DNA of 64,000 nucleotides from Cloacibacterium sp046296655 (GCA_046296655.1 JBKBLE010000005.1:28841-92840); one strand, 5' to 3'; counted from the stretch's first letter, positions 15,494 to 24,744 are shown. Numbers and translations: made by a program. The notes: a model not told the origin generated them from the sequence alone.

Positions 15494-16477
15494 ATGAGCA
15501 AGAAAAATGTAGCCGTAGTAATGGGTGGCTTCTCTGATGAATACAAGGTTTCTCTGAAAAGCGGCCAATTGATTTATGATTCTCTAGACAGAGATTTATA
15601 CAATGTATATAAAGTAGTAATTCTAAAAGACGAATGGTACTTTTTAAACGAAAATGAAGAAAAACTTCCCATTAACAAAGGAGATTTTTCGGTAACGCTT
15701 TCAGACGGAGCAATTTTAAAATTTGACGTTTGTTTCAACATTATTCATGGTGCTCCTGGCGAAAATGGTGAATTACAAGGCTATTGGAACGCTATTGGTC
15801 AAAAATATACAGGCTGTGATTTCTATAAAAGCGCTCTTACTTTCAACAAAAAAGATACTCTTGCCGTTTTAGCAAAGTATGGAATTCCTTCTGCAAAAAG
15901 TTTTTACCTGAGAAAAGGAGAAAATATTAATGAAGATAAAATTGTAGAAGAATTAGGACTTCCTTTATTTGTGAAACCCAATCAAAGTGGCTCTTCACTC
16001 GGAATTTCTAAAGTTAAAGCCAAATCTGAATTGGCAGCAGCAATAGAATTTGCCTTCAAAGAAGATGATGAAATTTTAATAGAATCTTTCTTAAATGGAA
16101 TGGAGGTTTCTGTAGGTGTAATCGATTACAAAGGAGAAACCATTGTTTTGGGAATTACAGAAATTGTACCACACAAAGAATTTTTCGATTACGAAGCGAA
16201 ATATGAAGGTGCTTCCGAAGAAATTACACCAGCAAGATTAGACGAAGAAACCAGATACAAAGTAGAAAAAATCGCAAAACATGCTTATGAATCTTTGGGA
16301 ATGAGCGGTTTTTCTAGAAGTGAATACATCATTATGGATGGAACTCCATACATGCTAGAAATGAATACCAATCCTGGATTTTCACCAGCTTCAATCTTAC
16401 CTCAACAAGCAAAAATTTACGGAATTTCCATCAAAGATCTTTGTGGAAACGAAGTAGAAAAAGCATTAGCTAAATAA
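15494..16477 (+). CDS. ddl: D-alanine--D-alanine ligase
   Basis: An ATP-grasp ligase making the D-Ala-D-Ala dipeptide of peptidoglycan. Conserved parts: VMGGFSDEYKVSLKSG at the N-terminus, HGAPGENGELQGYW, FVKPNQSGSSLGISK in the ATP-grasp domain, and MLEMNTNPGFS near the end. The 327-residue length is normal. The ATG at 15494 is preferred to a TTG nine codons earlier because the TACATTTG promoter box overlaps that TTG. The stop overlaps the next ATG (TAATG). Confidence 0.95.
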   Translation: MSKKNVAVVMGGFSDEYKVSLKSGQLIYDSLDRDLYNVYKVVILKDEWYFLNENEEKLPINKGDFSVTLSDGAILKFDVCFNIIHGAPGENGELQGYWNAIGQKYTGCDFYKSALTFNKKDTLAVLAKYGIPSAKSFYLRKGENINEDKIVEELGLPLFVKPNQSGSSLGISKVKAKSELAAAIEFAFKEDDEILIESFLNGMEVSVGVIDYKGETIVLGITEIVPHKEFFDYEAKYEGASEEITPARLDEETRYKVEKIAKHAYESLGMSGFSRSEYIIMDGTPYMLEMNTNPGFSPASILPQQAKIYGISIKDLCGNEVEKALAK

Positions 16478-16947
16478 TGAAAAAACTTACTTTTATTTTC
16501 TTAGTGATATTTAACTGTTTTTCTTTTGCTCAAAAAGATAAAAATATTATTCCTTTAAAATTGAATTTACCTAAAAATGAATTAGAGCCTAAAAAAATTA
16601 GATTCGAAAAAAATGAAATTTTAATTGATGATAAAAAATGTTTTAACTATGAACTATTTCATGATGTTGAAGTAAATGGTGAGCAAATAAAAAACTATTA
16701 TGAAATAAAATCTTTAAATGGAGATTTATTATTTTCTGGAAATATTTCGAATTTTAATCCTGAAAATAAATTTACTGATACTATTACATTTTATTTATTA
16801 GAAAATAAAATATACAAAAATTCCGAAATTGTTGGAAGAGGAAAATTAGTTCTCAATCTTTCAGCAAACCAAGTTTTAAACAATGATTGTTCTATAAATC
16901 TTGAAAATTTAAAACTTTTTTATGAACAATCAAACGAAAACAAATAA
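16477..16947 (+). CDS. Hypothetical exported protein
   Basis: A 156-residue protein with a clear signal peptide (MKKLTFIFLVIFNCFSFAQ) and a lysine/asparagine-rich mature part, EPKKIRFEKNEILIDDKKCF onward. I do not recognise the family. Translation is probably coupled to ddl by the TAATG overlap, and coaD follows three bases after the stop, so it lies inside a tight ddl-x-coaD unit. It may be a periplasmic protein of narrow distribution inserted in that unit. Confidence 0.65.
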   Translation: MKKLTFIFLVIFNCFSFAQKDKNIIPLKLNLPKNELEPKKIRFEKNEILIDDKKCFNYELFHDVEVNGEQIKNYYEIKSLNGDLLFSGNISNFNPENKFTDTITFYLLENKIYKNSEIVGRGKLVLNLSANQVLNNDCSINLENLKLFYEQSNENK

Positions 16948-16950
16948 ACT

Positions 16951-17409
16951 ATGAAAATCGCTGTATTTCCAGGGTCTTTTGACCCGATTACTTTAGGACA
17001 TCTTGACATTATTGAAAGAGCTGTTCCTCTGTTTGATAAACTCATCATCGCTATCGGACAGAATTCTCAGAAAAAATATATGTTTCCGCTAGAAAAACGC
17101 AAGGAATTTATTCAAAAATCTGTAGCGCATTTCCCCAATGTAGAAGTAGATTACTTTGAAGGATTAACCATCGATTATTGCATCAAAAAAGAAGCTCAAT
17201 TTATTCTGAGAGGTCTCAGAAATCCTGCCGATTTTGAATTTGAAAAAGCAATTGCTCATACCAACAGAACTTTGGCGAAAAGAAAATTAGAAACCGTTTT
17301 CTTGCTTACTTCTTCTGGTAAATCATTCATCAGCAGCAGTATTGTAAGAGAAATTATTTCAAACAAAGGAGAATATCAATTATTTGTTCCTGATGCAGTG
17401 AGAGTTTAA
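16951..17409 (+). CDS. coaD: Phosphopantetheine adenylyltransferase
   Basis: Catalyses the fourth step of CoA synthesis, ATP plus 4'-phosphopantetheine to dephospho-CoA. The nucleotidyltransferase motif is GSFDPITLGHLDII (TxGH at about 15-18). LRGLRNPADFEFE in the middle and ISSSIVREI near the C-terminus complete the active site. The 152 residues match the usual length. The companion coaE is elsewhere in this window. Confidence 0.95.
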   Translation: MKIAVFPGSFDPITLGHLDIIERAVPLFDKLIIAIGQNSQKKYMFPLEKRKEFIQKSVAHFPNVEVDYFEGLTIDYCIKKEAQFILRGLRNPADFEFEKAIAHTNRTLAKRKLETVFLLTSSGKSFISSSIVREIISNKGEYQLFVPDAVRV

Positions 17410-17451
17410 AATTTTTATTTTCACTCAATTTTTTTTAAACTTTTTCTACCC

Positions 17452-18084
17452 ATGCTTCCAGATTTTACCTTTTTAATAGAAGTCCTTGGTACGATATCTT
17501 TTGCGATGTCGGGAAGTTTTGCGGCTATGCAAAAGCGTTTCGATCCTTTTGGCGTTCTCATCATTGCATTTGTAACATCTGTAGGTGGCGGAACTGTAAG
17601 AGATTTATTACTAGATGTGCCTGTTTTTTGGATGCACGATTTATTAGCCGTGAGTTTGATTTTTTTCACTGCTATTTTTACGATGATATTCAAATTAATT
17701 GAGAGAAAATTTCAAGTAACGCTATTTATTTTTGATAGTCTTGGATTGGGACTTTTTACAATTATTGGGGTTCAAAAAGGATTAAATGCCAATTTACATC
17801 CCGTTATTGGAGTGGTTTTAGGCACCATTACCGGTTGTTTTGGTGGAATCATCAGAGATATTTTACTGAATAGAATTCCTTTGATTTTCAGAAAAGAAAT
17901 TTATGCGACTGCAGCAATTGTAGGTGGAATAGTCTACATCCTTCTGAAAAATTTCAGTGGTTTATCAGAAGAAATCAATCAAATCTTAACCATTCTTCTT
18001 ATCGTAAGCATTAGAACTCTTGCTGTAAAATATCATTGGCAAATGCCAAAATTCTACGGAAATTTCAATGATGCAGAAATGTAG
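17452..18084 (+). CDS. Trimeric intracellular cation channel (TRIC) family protein
   Basis: A 210-residue inner-membrane protein with about seven helices in two homologous halves (UPF0126 repeats). Each half carries the glycine-rich kink: FVTSVGGGTVRDLLLD near residue 47 and GCFGGIIRDILLNRIP near 133. Bacterial TRIC homologues conduct monovalent cations; the physiological role is unclear. It is followed directly by a GGAAGTCC-type repeat and a bidirectional terminator. Confidence 0.9.
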   Translation: MLPDFTFLIEVLGTISFAMSGSFAAMQKRFDPFGVLIIAFVTSVGGGTVRDLLLDVPVFWMHDLLAVSLIFFTAIFTMIFKLIERKFQVTLFIFDSLGLGLFTIIGVQKGLNANLHPVIGVVLGTITGCFGGIIRDILLNRIPLIFRKEIYATAAIVGGIVYILLKNFSGLSEEINQILTILLIVSIRTLAVKYHWQMPKFYGNFNDAEM

Positions 18085-18111
18085 AAAGTTTGGAAGTCCG
18101 AAGTCGGAAGT
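18085..18111. repeat. Solo GGAAGTCC-type repeat
   Basis: Units TTTGGAAGTCCGAAGTCGGA start within a few bases of the preceding stop codon. The same unit types recur at 24745-24772 and 54710-54739, and resemble the flanks of the four-helix-bundle gene at 11.8-12.2 kb. Confidence 0.75.
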
Positions 18112-18159
18112 AAAAATTCATATTTCGCAACTATTTGAAGGACAATACAAACCATAAAA

Positions 18160-18187
18160 AAACTCCTGAAAGATTTCTCAGAAGTTT
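18160..18187. terminator. Bidirectional terminator between TRIC gene and the TPR-like gene
   Basis: AACTCCTGA and TCAGAAGTT form a stem with one mismatch. T-rich tails occur on both strands, so it can end the TRIC transcript (+) and the convergent gene (-). Confidence 0.7.
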
Positions 18188-18237
18188 TATTTATAATACG
18201 CCATTTTCTTGGCTATTTTTACTTTTAACGTGGCTCT

Positions 18238-18804
18238 TTAGAAATATTTTCCTCTATGTCTCATTTGTGGATTGTGCATGTGTTTTTGCATAGAAGGCAT
18301 TTTCAATTGGTCTTTGATCATTTTTATTTGATCCGCCATCATACCTTGATCGTCTAATCTTTTGGCTTCTTCTAATAATTTTTTAGCTTCTGCTTTTCTT
18401 CCTTTAGAAAGTGCTGCTGCAGCTATATTTAACGTAGCCATTGCTCTATCATGCTTCATATTTAAGCCATATTCTAAAGCTTTTTTCATCAATGGTTCTA
18501 CTTTTGTGGGATGTTCTTGCGCTAGAGTTAACCCTTGCAAATAATGGAAATAACCATATTGAGATTTGTGCAACTGAGATTGGTAATTTTTAATGTAAGT
18601 TAACCAATGTGCAGCTTTTACAAAATTCTGTTTTCTCATTTGCCATAAAGCCAATAAGATGTATTCATTTTTGAAAAATAATAAAATAGGACTCAGCGAA
18701 AAGAATACAACTACAATTCCCCATCCTATTTGACGGTTCATCATCAGGTAAACTCCCGCAGCAATCATTAAGCCAGCAATTAAAAATTTTATGTACTTAT
18801 TCAT
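18238..18804 (-). CDS. Membrane protein with TPR-like C-terminal part
   Basis: A 188-residue protein. Two hydrophobic segments (about 5-22 and 26-45) anchor it. The rest is helical with TPR-like spacing, for example FHYLQGLTLAQEHPTKVEPL and ATLNIAAAALSKGRKAEAKK. It ends in a Met/His-rich tail (HMHNPQMRHRGKYF) that might bind metal. No named family is assigned with certainty. A TATATTTG box 19 bases upstream marks its own promoter. Confidence 0.65.
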   Translation of the reverse strand: MNKYIKFLIAGLMIAAGVYLMMNRQIGWGIVVVFFSLSPILLFFKNEYILLALWQMRKQNFVKAAHWLTYIKNYQSQLHKSQYGYFHYLQGLTLAQEHPTKVEPLMKKALEYGLNMKHDRAMATLNIAAAALSKGRKAEAKKLLEEAKRLDDQGMMADQIKMIKDQLKMPSMQKHMHNPQMRHRGKYF

Positions 18805-18822
18805 CTCTTAAAATTAGGTGTG

Positions 18823-18830
18823 CAAATATA
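18823..18830 (-). promoter_or_regulatory. -7 box TATATTTG of the TPR-like gene
   Basis: Read on the minus strand, TATATTTG matches the consensus and precedes the ATG by 18 bases. The -33 position falls in the repeat next door and has no TTG. Confidence 0.55.
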
Positions 18831-18835
18831 AAAAT

Positions 18836-18866
18836 TAGATGTTAGATTTCAGACATTAGACGCTAG
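18836..18866. repeat. TTAGA-type degenerate repeat overlapping the folA 3' end
   Basis: Units ATTAGATGTTAGATTTCAGA followed by CATTAGACGCTAG. The folA stop codon (read at 18858-18856) lies within it, so the last residues of FolA are repeat-derived. Confidence 0.7.
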
Positions 18867-19350
18867 TCTTTTTTGTAAAAGTTTGAAAACAAAAATCATA
18901 TTGATTTTTTTCGTCTTTTTCATGGCAAGTTTCTTGAGTTTTCTGCCAAATTTTCTCGTCTATTTTTGGAAAATAAGTATCCGCATTTAGCGTAGCATCT
19001 ACCAAAGTAATTTCTAATTGGTCTGCCAAATCTATTGTTTGTTCATAAATAGTACCACCACCAATGACAAAAACATTTTCGTCTATTTTTTGGGCAAATT
19101 TCAATGCTTCTTTAATACTTCCTACGATAAGAATTCCTTCTTCAAACCAATCATTTTTTCTACTAATCACAATATTGGTACGATTAGGAAGTGGTTTACC
19201 AATACTTTCGTATGTTTTTCTGCCCATAATAATAGGGTGACCACTCGTAAGTTCTTTAAAATGTTTTAAATCTTTAGGTAAATGCCAAAGCAACTGGTTA
19301 TCAACACCAATTTCTCTGTTTTTTCCCATTGCTACTACTATTGTAATCAT
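18856..19350 (-). CDS. folA: Dihydrofolate reductase
   Basis: Reduces dihydrofolate to tetrahydrofolate with NADPH. Conserved elements: the start ITIVVAMGKNREIGVDNQLLWHLPKDL with the catalytic acid region, GRKTYESIGKPLPNR, and FVIGGGTIYEQT. At 164 residues the length is normal. The C-terminus TSV and the stop are read from a TTAGA-type repeat, so the natural end may have been replaced. It is divergent from lemA. Confidence 0.94.
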   Translation of the reverse strand: MITIVVAMGKNREIGVDNQLLWHLPKDLKHFKELTSGHPIIMGRKTYESIGKPLPNRTNIVISRKNDWFEEGILIVGSIKEALKFAQKIDENVFVIGGGTIYEQTIDLADQLEITLVDATLNADTYFPKIDEKIWQKTQETCHEKDEKNQYDFCFQTFTKKTSV

Positions 19351-19386
19351 TTTAAGTTATATTTTACAAAATTAGCATAAAATTTG

Positions 19387-19394
19387 TATATTTG
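19387..19394 (+). promoter_or_regulatory. -7 box TATATTTG of the lemA operon
   Basis: TATATTTG, matching TAnnTTTG, lies 43 bases before the lemA ATG. No upstream TTG at 17-23 bases was found. Confidence 0.55.
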
Positions 19395-19436
19395 GTTTAC
19401 TGAATCACTTAATACACAATTAAAAAAAATTAAACT

Positions 19437-20045
19437 ATGAACAACAAAGGATGTTTTGGCATTGGAACAATAGGTTTGGTGCTGATTGGCGTAATTGCAT
19501 TGGTAATATTTTGGGGAATTGGCATTAGAAATGGTTTTGTAAGAAGCGAACAAAACGTAAACGAAAAATGGGCTAATGTAGAAACCGTTTATCAAAAAAG
19601 AGCAAACCTTATTCCTAATTTAGAAAGAACTGTAAAATCTTATGCTAAATTCGAGCAAGAAACCTTAACCAAAGTAATCGAAGCACGTTCTAAAGCAACT
19701 CAAGTTACGATAGACCCAACTAATATGACTGAAGCAGATTTGGCAAAATTCCAAGCTGCACAAGGTGAATTATCTGGTGCTTTGAGCAGATTAATGGCAG
19801 TGGTAGAACAATATCCTAATCTAAAAGCTGACCAACAATTTATCGATTTCCAAAGAGAATATACCGCGATTGAAAACAGCATAAGAGCGGAAACCGTAAA
19901 CTATAACGCTGCGGTGAAAGAATACAACACTTCTATTAAAGTTTTCCCGAATAACATCATCGCAAATTTCTCTAATTTCAAAGAAAAACCTTTATTTAAA
20001 GCAGATGCAGGTGCTGAAAAAGCTCCTGAAGTTTTCACTGAATAA
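19437..20045 (+). CDS. lemA: LemA family protein
   Basis: A 202-residue protein with one N-terminal membrane helix (about 8-28) followed by the LemA coiled helices: NVNEKWANVETVYQKRANLI, LSRLMAVVEQYPNLKA and FQREYTAIENSIRAETVNYN. These are family signatures. LemA proteins are of uncertain function but are almost always next to TPM-domain proteins in Bacteroidota, as here. The stop overlaps the next ATG (TAATG), implying coupled translation. Confidence 0.93.
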   Translation: MNNKGCFGIGTIGLVLIGVIALVIFWGIGIRNGFVRSEQNVNEKWANVETVYQKRANLIPNLERTVKSYAKFEQETLTKVIEARSKATQVTIDPTNMTEADLAKFQAAQGELSGALSRLMAVVEQYPNLKADQQFIDFQREYTAIENSIRAETVNYNAAVKEYNTSIKVFPNNIIANFSNFKEKPLFKADAGAEKAPEVFTE

Positions 20046-20473
20046 TGAGTAATTTTTTAAACAATATTCAAATGGCTTCCCTAGTGGAAGCCATTCAACA
20101 AGCGGAAGACCATTCTACCGGAGAAATTCGTGTGCATATAGACCAAAACTCAGTTGACAATAATGCCAAAATTGCTTTTGACGTTTTTAAATCTCTGGGA
20201 ATGGACAAAACCAAAGAAAGAAATGCCGTACTTTTTCATGTAAATTTTAAACAAAAATACTTAACCATTATTGGTGATAAAGGCATTCATGAAAAAGTGC
20301 ATCAAAAATTTTGGAATGATTTGCATGACAAAATAACCTCAGCTTTCTCTCAAGGGCAATATTTCGAAGGTTTGCGAGATGCTATTTTAGAAACCGGATT
20401 AGAATTAAAAAAATTCTTCCCTATTGACGGAGAAAATAACAATGAATTACCTAATGAAATTACCTTCTCTTAA
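20045..20473 (+). CDS. TPM-domain protein (soluble, short)
   Basis: A 142-residue protein formed almost entirely by one TPM (TLP18.3/Psb32/MOLO-1) domain: AIQQAEDHSTGEIRVHID, then FKSLGMDKTKERNAVLFHVN and LTIIGDKGIHEKV. It lacks a signal peptide and membrane helix. It is the middle gene of a lemA-TPM-TPM operon and overlaps the next gene by about 30 bases. Its precise role is unknown. Confidence 0.88.
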   Translation: MSNFLNNIQMASLVEAIQQAEDHSTGEIRVHIDQNSVDNNAKIAFDVFKSLGMDKTKERNAVLFHVNFKQKYLTIIGDKGIHEKVHQKFWNDLHDKITSAFSQGQYFEGLRDAILETGLELKKFFPIDGENNNELPNEITFS

Positions 20474-21248
20474 AAATTTCTTCGTTTTAGTTTTACTGAG
20501 CTGTTATAGTTTTATTTCAGCACAATATAACGTTCCAGAACCTCCCAGTAAAATTTATCCTGTCTATGACGAAGTAGGATTACTGAATGCTACGGAAAAA
20601 GAAGAAATTAATCAAAAACTCATCAAATTTGCAGATTCTTCTTCTACAGAAATTCTGGTAGTCATCATTCCTACAACTAATGGCGAAGATGTAAATTTTG
20701 TGGCGACACAATGGGGAGAAAAATGGAAAATAGGAGAAAAAGAACAAGATAACGGCGTTGTTTTCCTCATTGCAACCGAAGATAGAAAAATGTCTATTCA
20801 GCAAGGTCGTGGTGTAGAGCAATATCTTACCGCTTCTGTTGCAGGGCAAATTCTAGATTATTTGGTAACACCATATTTCAAAAAAGGTCAATGGTTTGCA
20901 GGAATAAATGCTGGAACCTCTGCAATAATGGATGCAGTAAGAGGTAAATTTAAACCGCTTTCTGAATCAGAACCTCAACCGATTGATATTTCCCTGAAAC
21001 ACGTTCTAATTTTTGCACTTATTCTGTTCTTCATTATTTATATTTTGTCAAAAAATAATAATGGTGGCGGTTTTGGCAATGACGATGGAGATGTAATTCT
21101 TACCAGAAGAGGAAGAAGAGTCTATCCAGGTGGTTTCTTCCCAGGAAGTTTTGGAGGAGGCTTTGGTGGCGGAAGTTCAGGCGGTGGATTTGGCGGTTTC
21201 GGTGGTGGCGGAAGTTTTGGAGGAGGTGGCGCTTCTGGAAGTTGGTAG
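20442..21248 (+). CDS. TPM-domain protein with signal peptide and glycine-rich tail (YgcG-like)
   Basis: About 268 residues. A signal peptide is followed by a TPM domain (VYDEVGLLNATEKEEINQKL to about 175), one membrane helix (about 185-205) and a tail of FGGG/SGGG units ending GASGSW, the usual design of YgcG proteins. The start at 20442 has a GGAG eight bases upstream, a rare Shine-Dalgarno in this window; ATG 20454 is an alternative. It overlaps the preceding TPM gene. Confidence 0.88.
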   Translation: MNYLMKLPSLKNFFVLVLLSCYSFISAQYNVPEPPSKIYPVYDEVGLLNATEKEEINQKLIKFADSSSTEILVVIIPTTNGEDVNFVATQWGEKWKIGEKEQDNGVVFLIATEDRKMSIQQGRGVEQYLTASVAGQILDYLVTPYFKKGQWFAGINAGTSAIMDAVRGKFKPLSESEPQPIDISLKHVLIFALILFFIIYILSKNNNGGGFGNDDGDVILTRRGRRVYPGGFFPGSFGGGFGGGSSGGGFGGFGGGGSFGGGGASGSW

Positions 21249-21274
21249 AATATTAAAATTTAAGAAAAATAACC

Positions 21275-21445
21275 ATGAAAAACTTAATGTACATTTCTAG
21301 TATTTTATTAATTACTGTTTCTATTTTTTTACTTATTGAATATCCAAATTCAAATAGAACTAGTTTAATTTCTGGATTTTTCTTATCAATAGGATTTATG
21401 TTAAACCTTGCCTCATACTTAATTATTAGAAATCAAAAAGAATAA
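21275..21445 (+). CDS. Small two-helix membrane protein (56 residues)
   Basis: An ATG-started frame, MKNLMYISSILLITVSIFLL onward, ending IIRNQKE. Two hydrophobic segments (about 4-21 and 31-51) are separated by a polar loop EYPNSNRTS. It begins 26 bases after the YgcG-like gene on the same strand, so it may be the last gene of that operon. No family is recognised. Short length makes it uncertain, but the composition looks like a real membrane hairpin. Confidence 0.5.
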   Translation: MKNLMYISSILLITVSIFLLIEYPNSNRTSLISGFFLSIGFMLNLASYLIIRNQKE

Positions 21446-21463
21446 GAATTTATTTAAATGTAT

Positions 21464-21571
21464 TTTGTCATTCTGAATGAAATTTTGCGAAGCATTATGA
21501 AATGAAGAATCTATTTAAAATTATTTCTTAAAGATTTTTCGGCTCCACTTCGTTACTCTCAAAATGACAAA
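21464..21571. repeat. Dispersed repeat with TTTGTCATT ... AATGACAAA ends
   Basis: The ends TTTGTCATT (21464-21472) and AATGACAAA (21563-21571) are exact inverses. Inner segments such as CTGAATGAA, GAAGAATCTA and TTTTTCGGCTCCACTTCG are typical of intergenic repeats in Bacteroidota. The TGTCAnnCTGA core is shared with the ends of the GIY-YIG cassette (50538 and 50922) and the intragenic repeats in cysS and hutI. Confidence 0.75.
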
Positions 21572-21613
21572 TGAAATAGTTTTAAACAGACCATAAAACA
21601 TTAAAAATCAAAT

Positions 21614-21643
21614 AAAAAGCAACTCAAAATCGAGTTGCTTTTT
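21614..21643. terminator. Bidirectional terminator
   Basis: AAAAAGCAACTC and GAGTTGCTTTTT form a 12-base stem around a six-base loop. Symmetric A/T ends allow termination from the lemA side (+) and from the DUF2807 gene (-). Confidence 0.85.
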
Positions 21644-21680
21644 CGGTTTAATAATTGGAATATGAAGAAAAATAAAGTTA

Positions 21681-22483
21681 CTAATTTACATTTACGCTTC
21701 CACTGCTGCTTTCAGAAGAAGAAATAACGGGATTTCCTAGTTTTTTAAGATTTACATCTCCACTAGAAGACGCTTTTGCCGAAGCTTTTTGAGAAACCAT
21801 CGCAGAAATACTTGCTGATGATGAAGCATGAAACTCTCCTTCTTTTACTTCTAAATTTCTCCCGTTAAAATCACCAGAAGAACTCGCGTGAATGCTACCG
21901 TGTTGCACTTTTCCATCTACAGAAAATCACCACTCGAAGAAACTTCGAAACGAGCATAATCTGCCCAAACTTTCCCAGAAAAACTACCACTACTTCCTAC
22001 TGAAATATCTAATTGATTGGCTTCTAAATGTCCGTCAACGTCCGCAGAGCTGGAGACATCTACTTTCAGTTTATCTTGCATAAAAGTATCTTTCACCTTT
22101 ACAGAAGCACTAGAATTCGCTCTCAATTCATCAAAATCTTTAGCATAAACAACAGCTTTTACTCTTTCTGTAGAAATAGGATTTGTATAATCAGAATCTA
22201 CATAAATTCTTACGTTTTGTCCGTTTTGTTCTACTTTCACAAATTCTAAAATATCTGAAGGCGCAGAAATAACTACTTTTTCTACATCAGATTTTACAAT
22301 ATCTGCATGAATAGAAGTAGAAACTTCTATGCTATTGAAATCTCTCGAAAATACTTTTTCAGTCATCGGTCCATTTCCTTTTTTGCCTGTGAAGATATCA
22401 CCAATGCTTCCATTATCAGATTTCACATTGATACAAGAAGCTAATGATAAGCTTAAAAGAAAGACAGGAATCGTTTTTTGCAT
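21681..22483 (-). pseudogene. DUF2807 (GIN domain) lipoprotein, split by a one-base frameshift
   Basis: Two frames join into one protein of about 267 residues. The upstream part (22483 to 21917) has a lipoprotein signal (LLSLSLASC, Cys 17) and the first GIN domain, ending FEVSSSGDFL. The downstream part (21908 to 21681) continues with HGSIHASSSGDFNGRNLEVK and repeated SSSG strands. Adding one T to the T4 run near 21926 restores reading through SVDGKVQHGS. The domain is a right-handed beta-helix of putative cell-surface proteins. It may be a true mutation or a sequence error. Confidence 0.85.
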
Positions 22484-22573
22484 GATTAATATTTTAATAA
22501 TTAGACGTTTAGATTTATTTTTTGTTACAAAATTCCTTTTAGAAGAATACTGAATTGCTTTCTACAAATTTTG

Positions 22574-22581
22574 TATCTTTA
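22574..22581 (+). promoter_or_regulatory. Possible -7 box TATCTTTA of the M3 peptidase gene
   Basis: TATCTTTA differs from TAnnTTTG in the last base and lies 28 bases before the ATG at 22609. Confidence 0.4.
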
Positions 22582-22608
22582 ACCCTATAAATATTCAACA
22601 ATTTAACA

Positions 22609-24738
22609 ATGAAAAATATTACATCAATTTTGCTGATGTCTGCATTAGGTTTCAGCATTTCTTGTTCTACCATGAAAGAAAATACCACAAAAATTGATGA
22701 TACTGCTGTTTTAAACAATCCTTTTTATAAGAAAAGTACATTGCAGTATCAGGCTCCAGAATTTGACAAAATTAAAGACGAACATTTTGCTCCAGCTTTT
22801 GACTATGGTTTAAAAGTAAACGAAGCAGAAATTGCTGCAATAGTGAACAACAAGGAAGCAGCAACATTTGAAAACACCATTTTGGCACTTGAAAAAAGTG
22901 GTGAAGTATTGAAACGTGCGCAAATTGTTTTCTACAACCTTACAGGTTCTAATACCAATCCTACTCTACAGAAAATAGAAGAACAATACGCTCCTATTTT
23001 TGCATCTCATGCAGATAAAATTTATCTAAATTCTGCACTTTATAATAGAATTAAAGCCATTAAAACAGATGGTTTAGATGCAGAAGATCAAAGATTGTTA
23101 GAAGTGTACAAGCAACGTTTTGAATTGGCTGGTGCTAATCTTTCTGATGCCGACAAAGAGCAAATGAAAAAAATAAACGCAGAATTGGCAACACTTTCTA
23201 CTCAATTTTCTAGTAAATTATTAGAAGCAAGAAAAAAAGGAGCTGTTTTAATTTCAGACGTTAAGGAATTAGACGGATTATCTGCTGATGAAATCGCTGC
23301 TGCAGCTACAGATGCTAAAAATGCTGGTTATGAAGGCAAATATCTTTTGACTTTGCTCAATACTACTCAACAACCGCTTCTTCAAAATCTTAAAAACAGA
23401 GCGACCAGAGAAAAATTATTCAAAGCTTCTTGGTACAGAGCAGAAAAAGGAGACGAAAACGATACTAGAGCTATCCTCGAAAGACAGGCGAAACTGAGAA
23501 TGGAGAAAGCGCATCTTATGGGAAAATCTTCTTACGCTGAACTGAATTTGGTAGACCAAATGGCAAAAAAACCAGAAAATGCAATGAACCTTCTTTACCA
23601 ATTAGGAAAACCTGCAGTAGAGCAAGCGAAAAGAGAAATTGTGGATATTCAAGCGCTAATTGATGCTCAAAAAGGCGGTTTCGAACTCGCACCTTGGGAT
23701 TGGAATTTCTATGCAGAACAAGTGCGTAAAGCAAAATATGACTTAGACGAAAACCAAATCAAACCTTATTTTGAAGTGTCTACCGTTTTAGAAAAAGGCG
23801 TTTTCTATGCTGCAGAAAAATTCTACGGAATTACCTTCAAAAAAAGAAAAGATTTACCAGTTTATCATCCAGATGTAGTAGCTTATGAAGTTTTTGATAG
23901 AGACGGAAAATCTTTAGCGATTTATTACTTAGATTTTTATACCAGAGATAATAAAAATGGTGGCGCTTGGATGAGCAACTTCGTAGAACAATCATTTATG
24001 GCAGGAACTAAACCTGTAATTGTAAATGTTTTCAACTACCAAAAACCTGCTCCAGGAAAACCTTCATTAATTTCTTATGATGATGTTTCTACCATGTTCC
24101 ACGAGTTTGGTCATACTTTACACGGACTTTTTGCCAACCAAAAATACATTACCATTTCTGGAACCAATGTTCCTAGAGATTTTGTAGAATTCCCTTCTCA
24201 AATCAATGAATTTTTTGCGCTAGAACCTTCAGTTCTTAAAAATTATGCACTACACTATGAAACCAAACAACCAATGCCTCAAACTTTGGTAGATAAAATT
24301 AAAAAAGCGGCTACTTTTAACCAAGGTTATGCCACTACAGAATTGGTTTCTGCGGCAACATTAGATATGGCTTGGCATTCTGTAAAATCTGAAGCTGAAA
24401 TAAAACCTACTTTAGATTTTGAAAAAGAAGTCTTAACCAAATACGGATTTACATTGCCACAAGTTCCACCAAGATATCATTCTCCTTATTTTGCTCACAT
24501 TTGGGGAGGCGGTTATTCTGCAGGGTATTACGCTTATATATGGAGCGATGTTCTGAATGCAGATGCTTGGAAATGGATTACGGATAATGGTGGAATGACC
24601 AGAGAAAACGGCGATCGTTTCAGAAAATATATTCTATCTGTAGGAAATTCTGTAGACTTGAATCAAGCGTTCAAAGATTTTACAGGAAGAACTCCAGATA
24701 TTAAACCACTTTTACAAAACAAAGGATTTGTGAAATAG
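22609..24738 (+). CDS. M3 family metallopeptidase (peptidyl-dipeptidase Dcp-like), lipoprotein
   Basis: A 709-residue zinc peptidase. The N-terminus has a lipoprotein signal (GFSISCST, Cys 19), so it is probably membrane-anchored in the periplasm. The large helical body ends in the M3 active site FHEFGHTLHGLF (HExxH near residue 500) with the third ligand Glu about 25-30 residues on (EFPSQINEFF). The late WGGGYSAGYYAYIWSDVL is typical of Dcp. It cleaves dipeptides from the C-terminus of peptides. A repeat and a terminator follow. Confidence 0.93.
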   Translation: MKNITSILLMSALGFSISCSTMKENTTKIDDTAVLNNPFYKKSTLQYQAPEFDKIKDEHFAPAFDYGLKVNEAEIAAIVNNKEAATFENTILALEKSGEVLKRAQIVFYNLTGSNTNPTLQKIEEQYAPIFASHADKIYLNSALYNRIKAIKTDGLDAEDQRLLEVYKQRFELAGANLSDADKEQMKKINAELATLSTQFSSKLLEARKKGAVLISDVKELDGLSADEIAAAATDAKNAGYEGKYLLTLLNTTQQPLLQNLKNRATREKLFKASWYRAEKGDENDTRAILERQAKLRMEKAHLMGKSSYAELNLVDQMAKKPENAMNLLYQLGKPAVEQAKREIVDIQALIDAQKGGFELAPWDWNFYAEQVRKAKYDLDENQIKPYFEVSTVLEKGVFYAAEKFYGITFKKRKDLPVYHPDVVAYEVFDRDGKSLAIYYLDFYTRDNKNGGAWMSNFVEQSFMAGTKPVIVNVFNYQKPAPGKPSLISYDDVSTMFHEFGHTLHGLFANQKYITISGTNVPRDFVEFPSQINEFFALEPSVLKNYALHYETKQPMPQTLVDKIKKAATFNQGYATTELVSAATLDMAWHSVKSEAEIKPTLDFEKEVLTKYGFTLPQVPPRYHSPYFAHIWGGGYSAGYYAYIWSDVLNADAWKWITDNGGMTRENGDRFRKYILSVGNSVDLNQAFKDFTGRTPDIKPLLQNKGFVK

Positions 24739-24744
24739 TAGAGA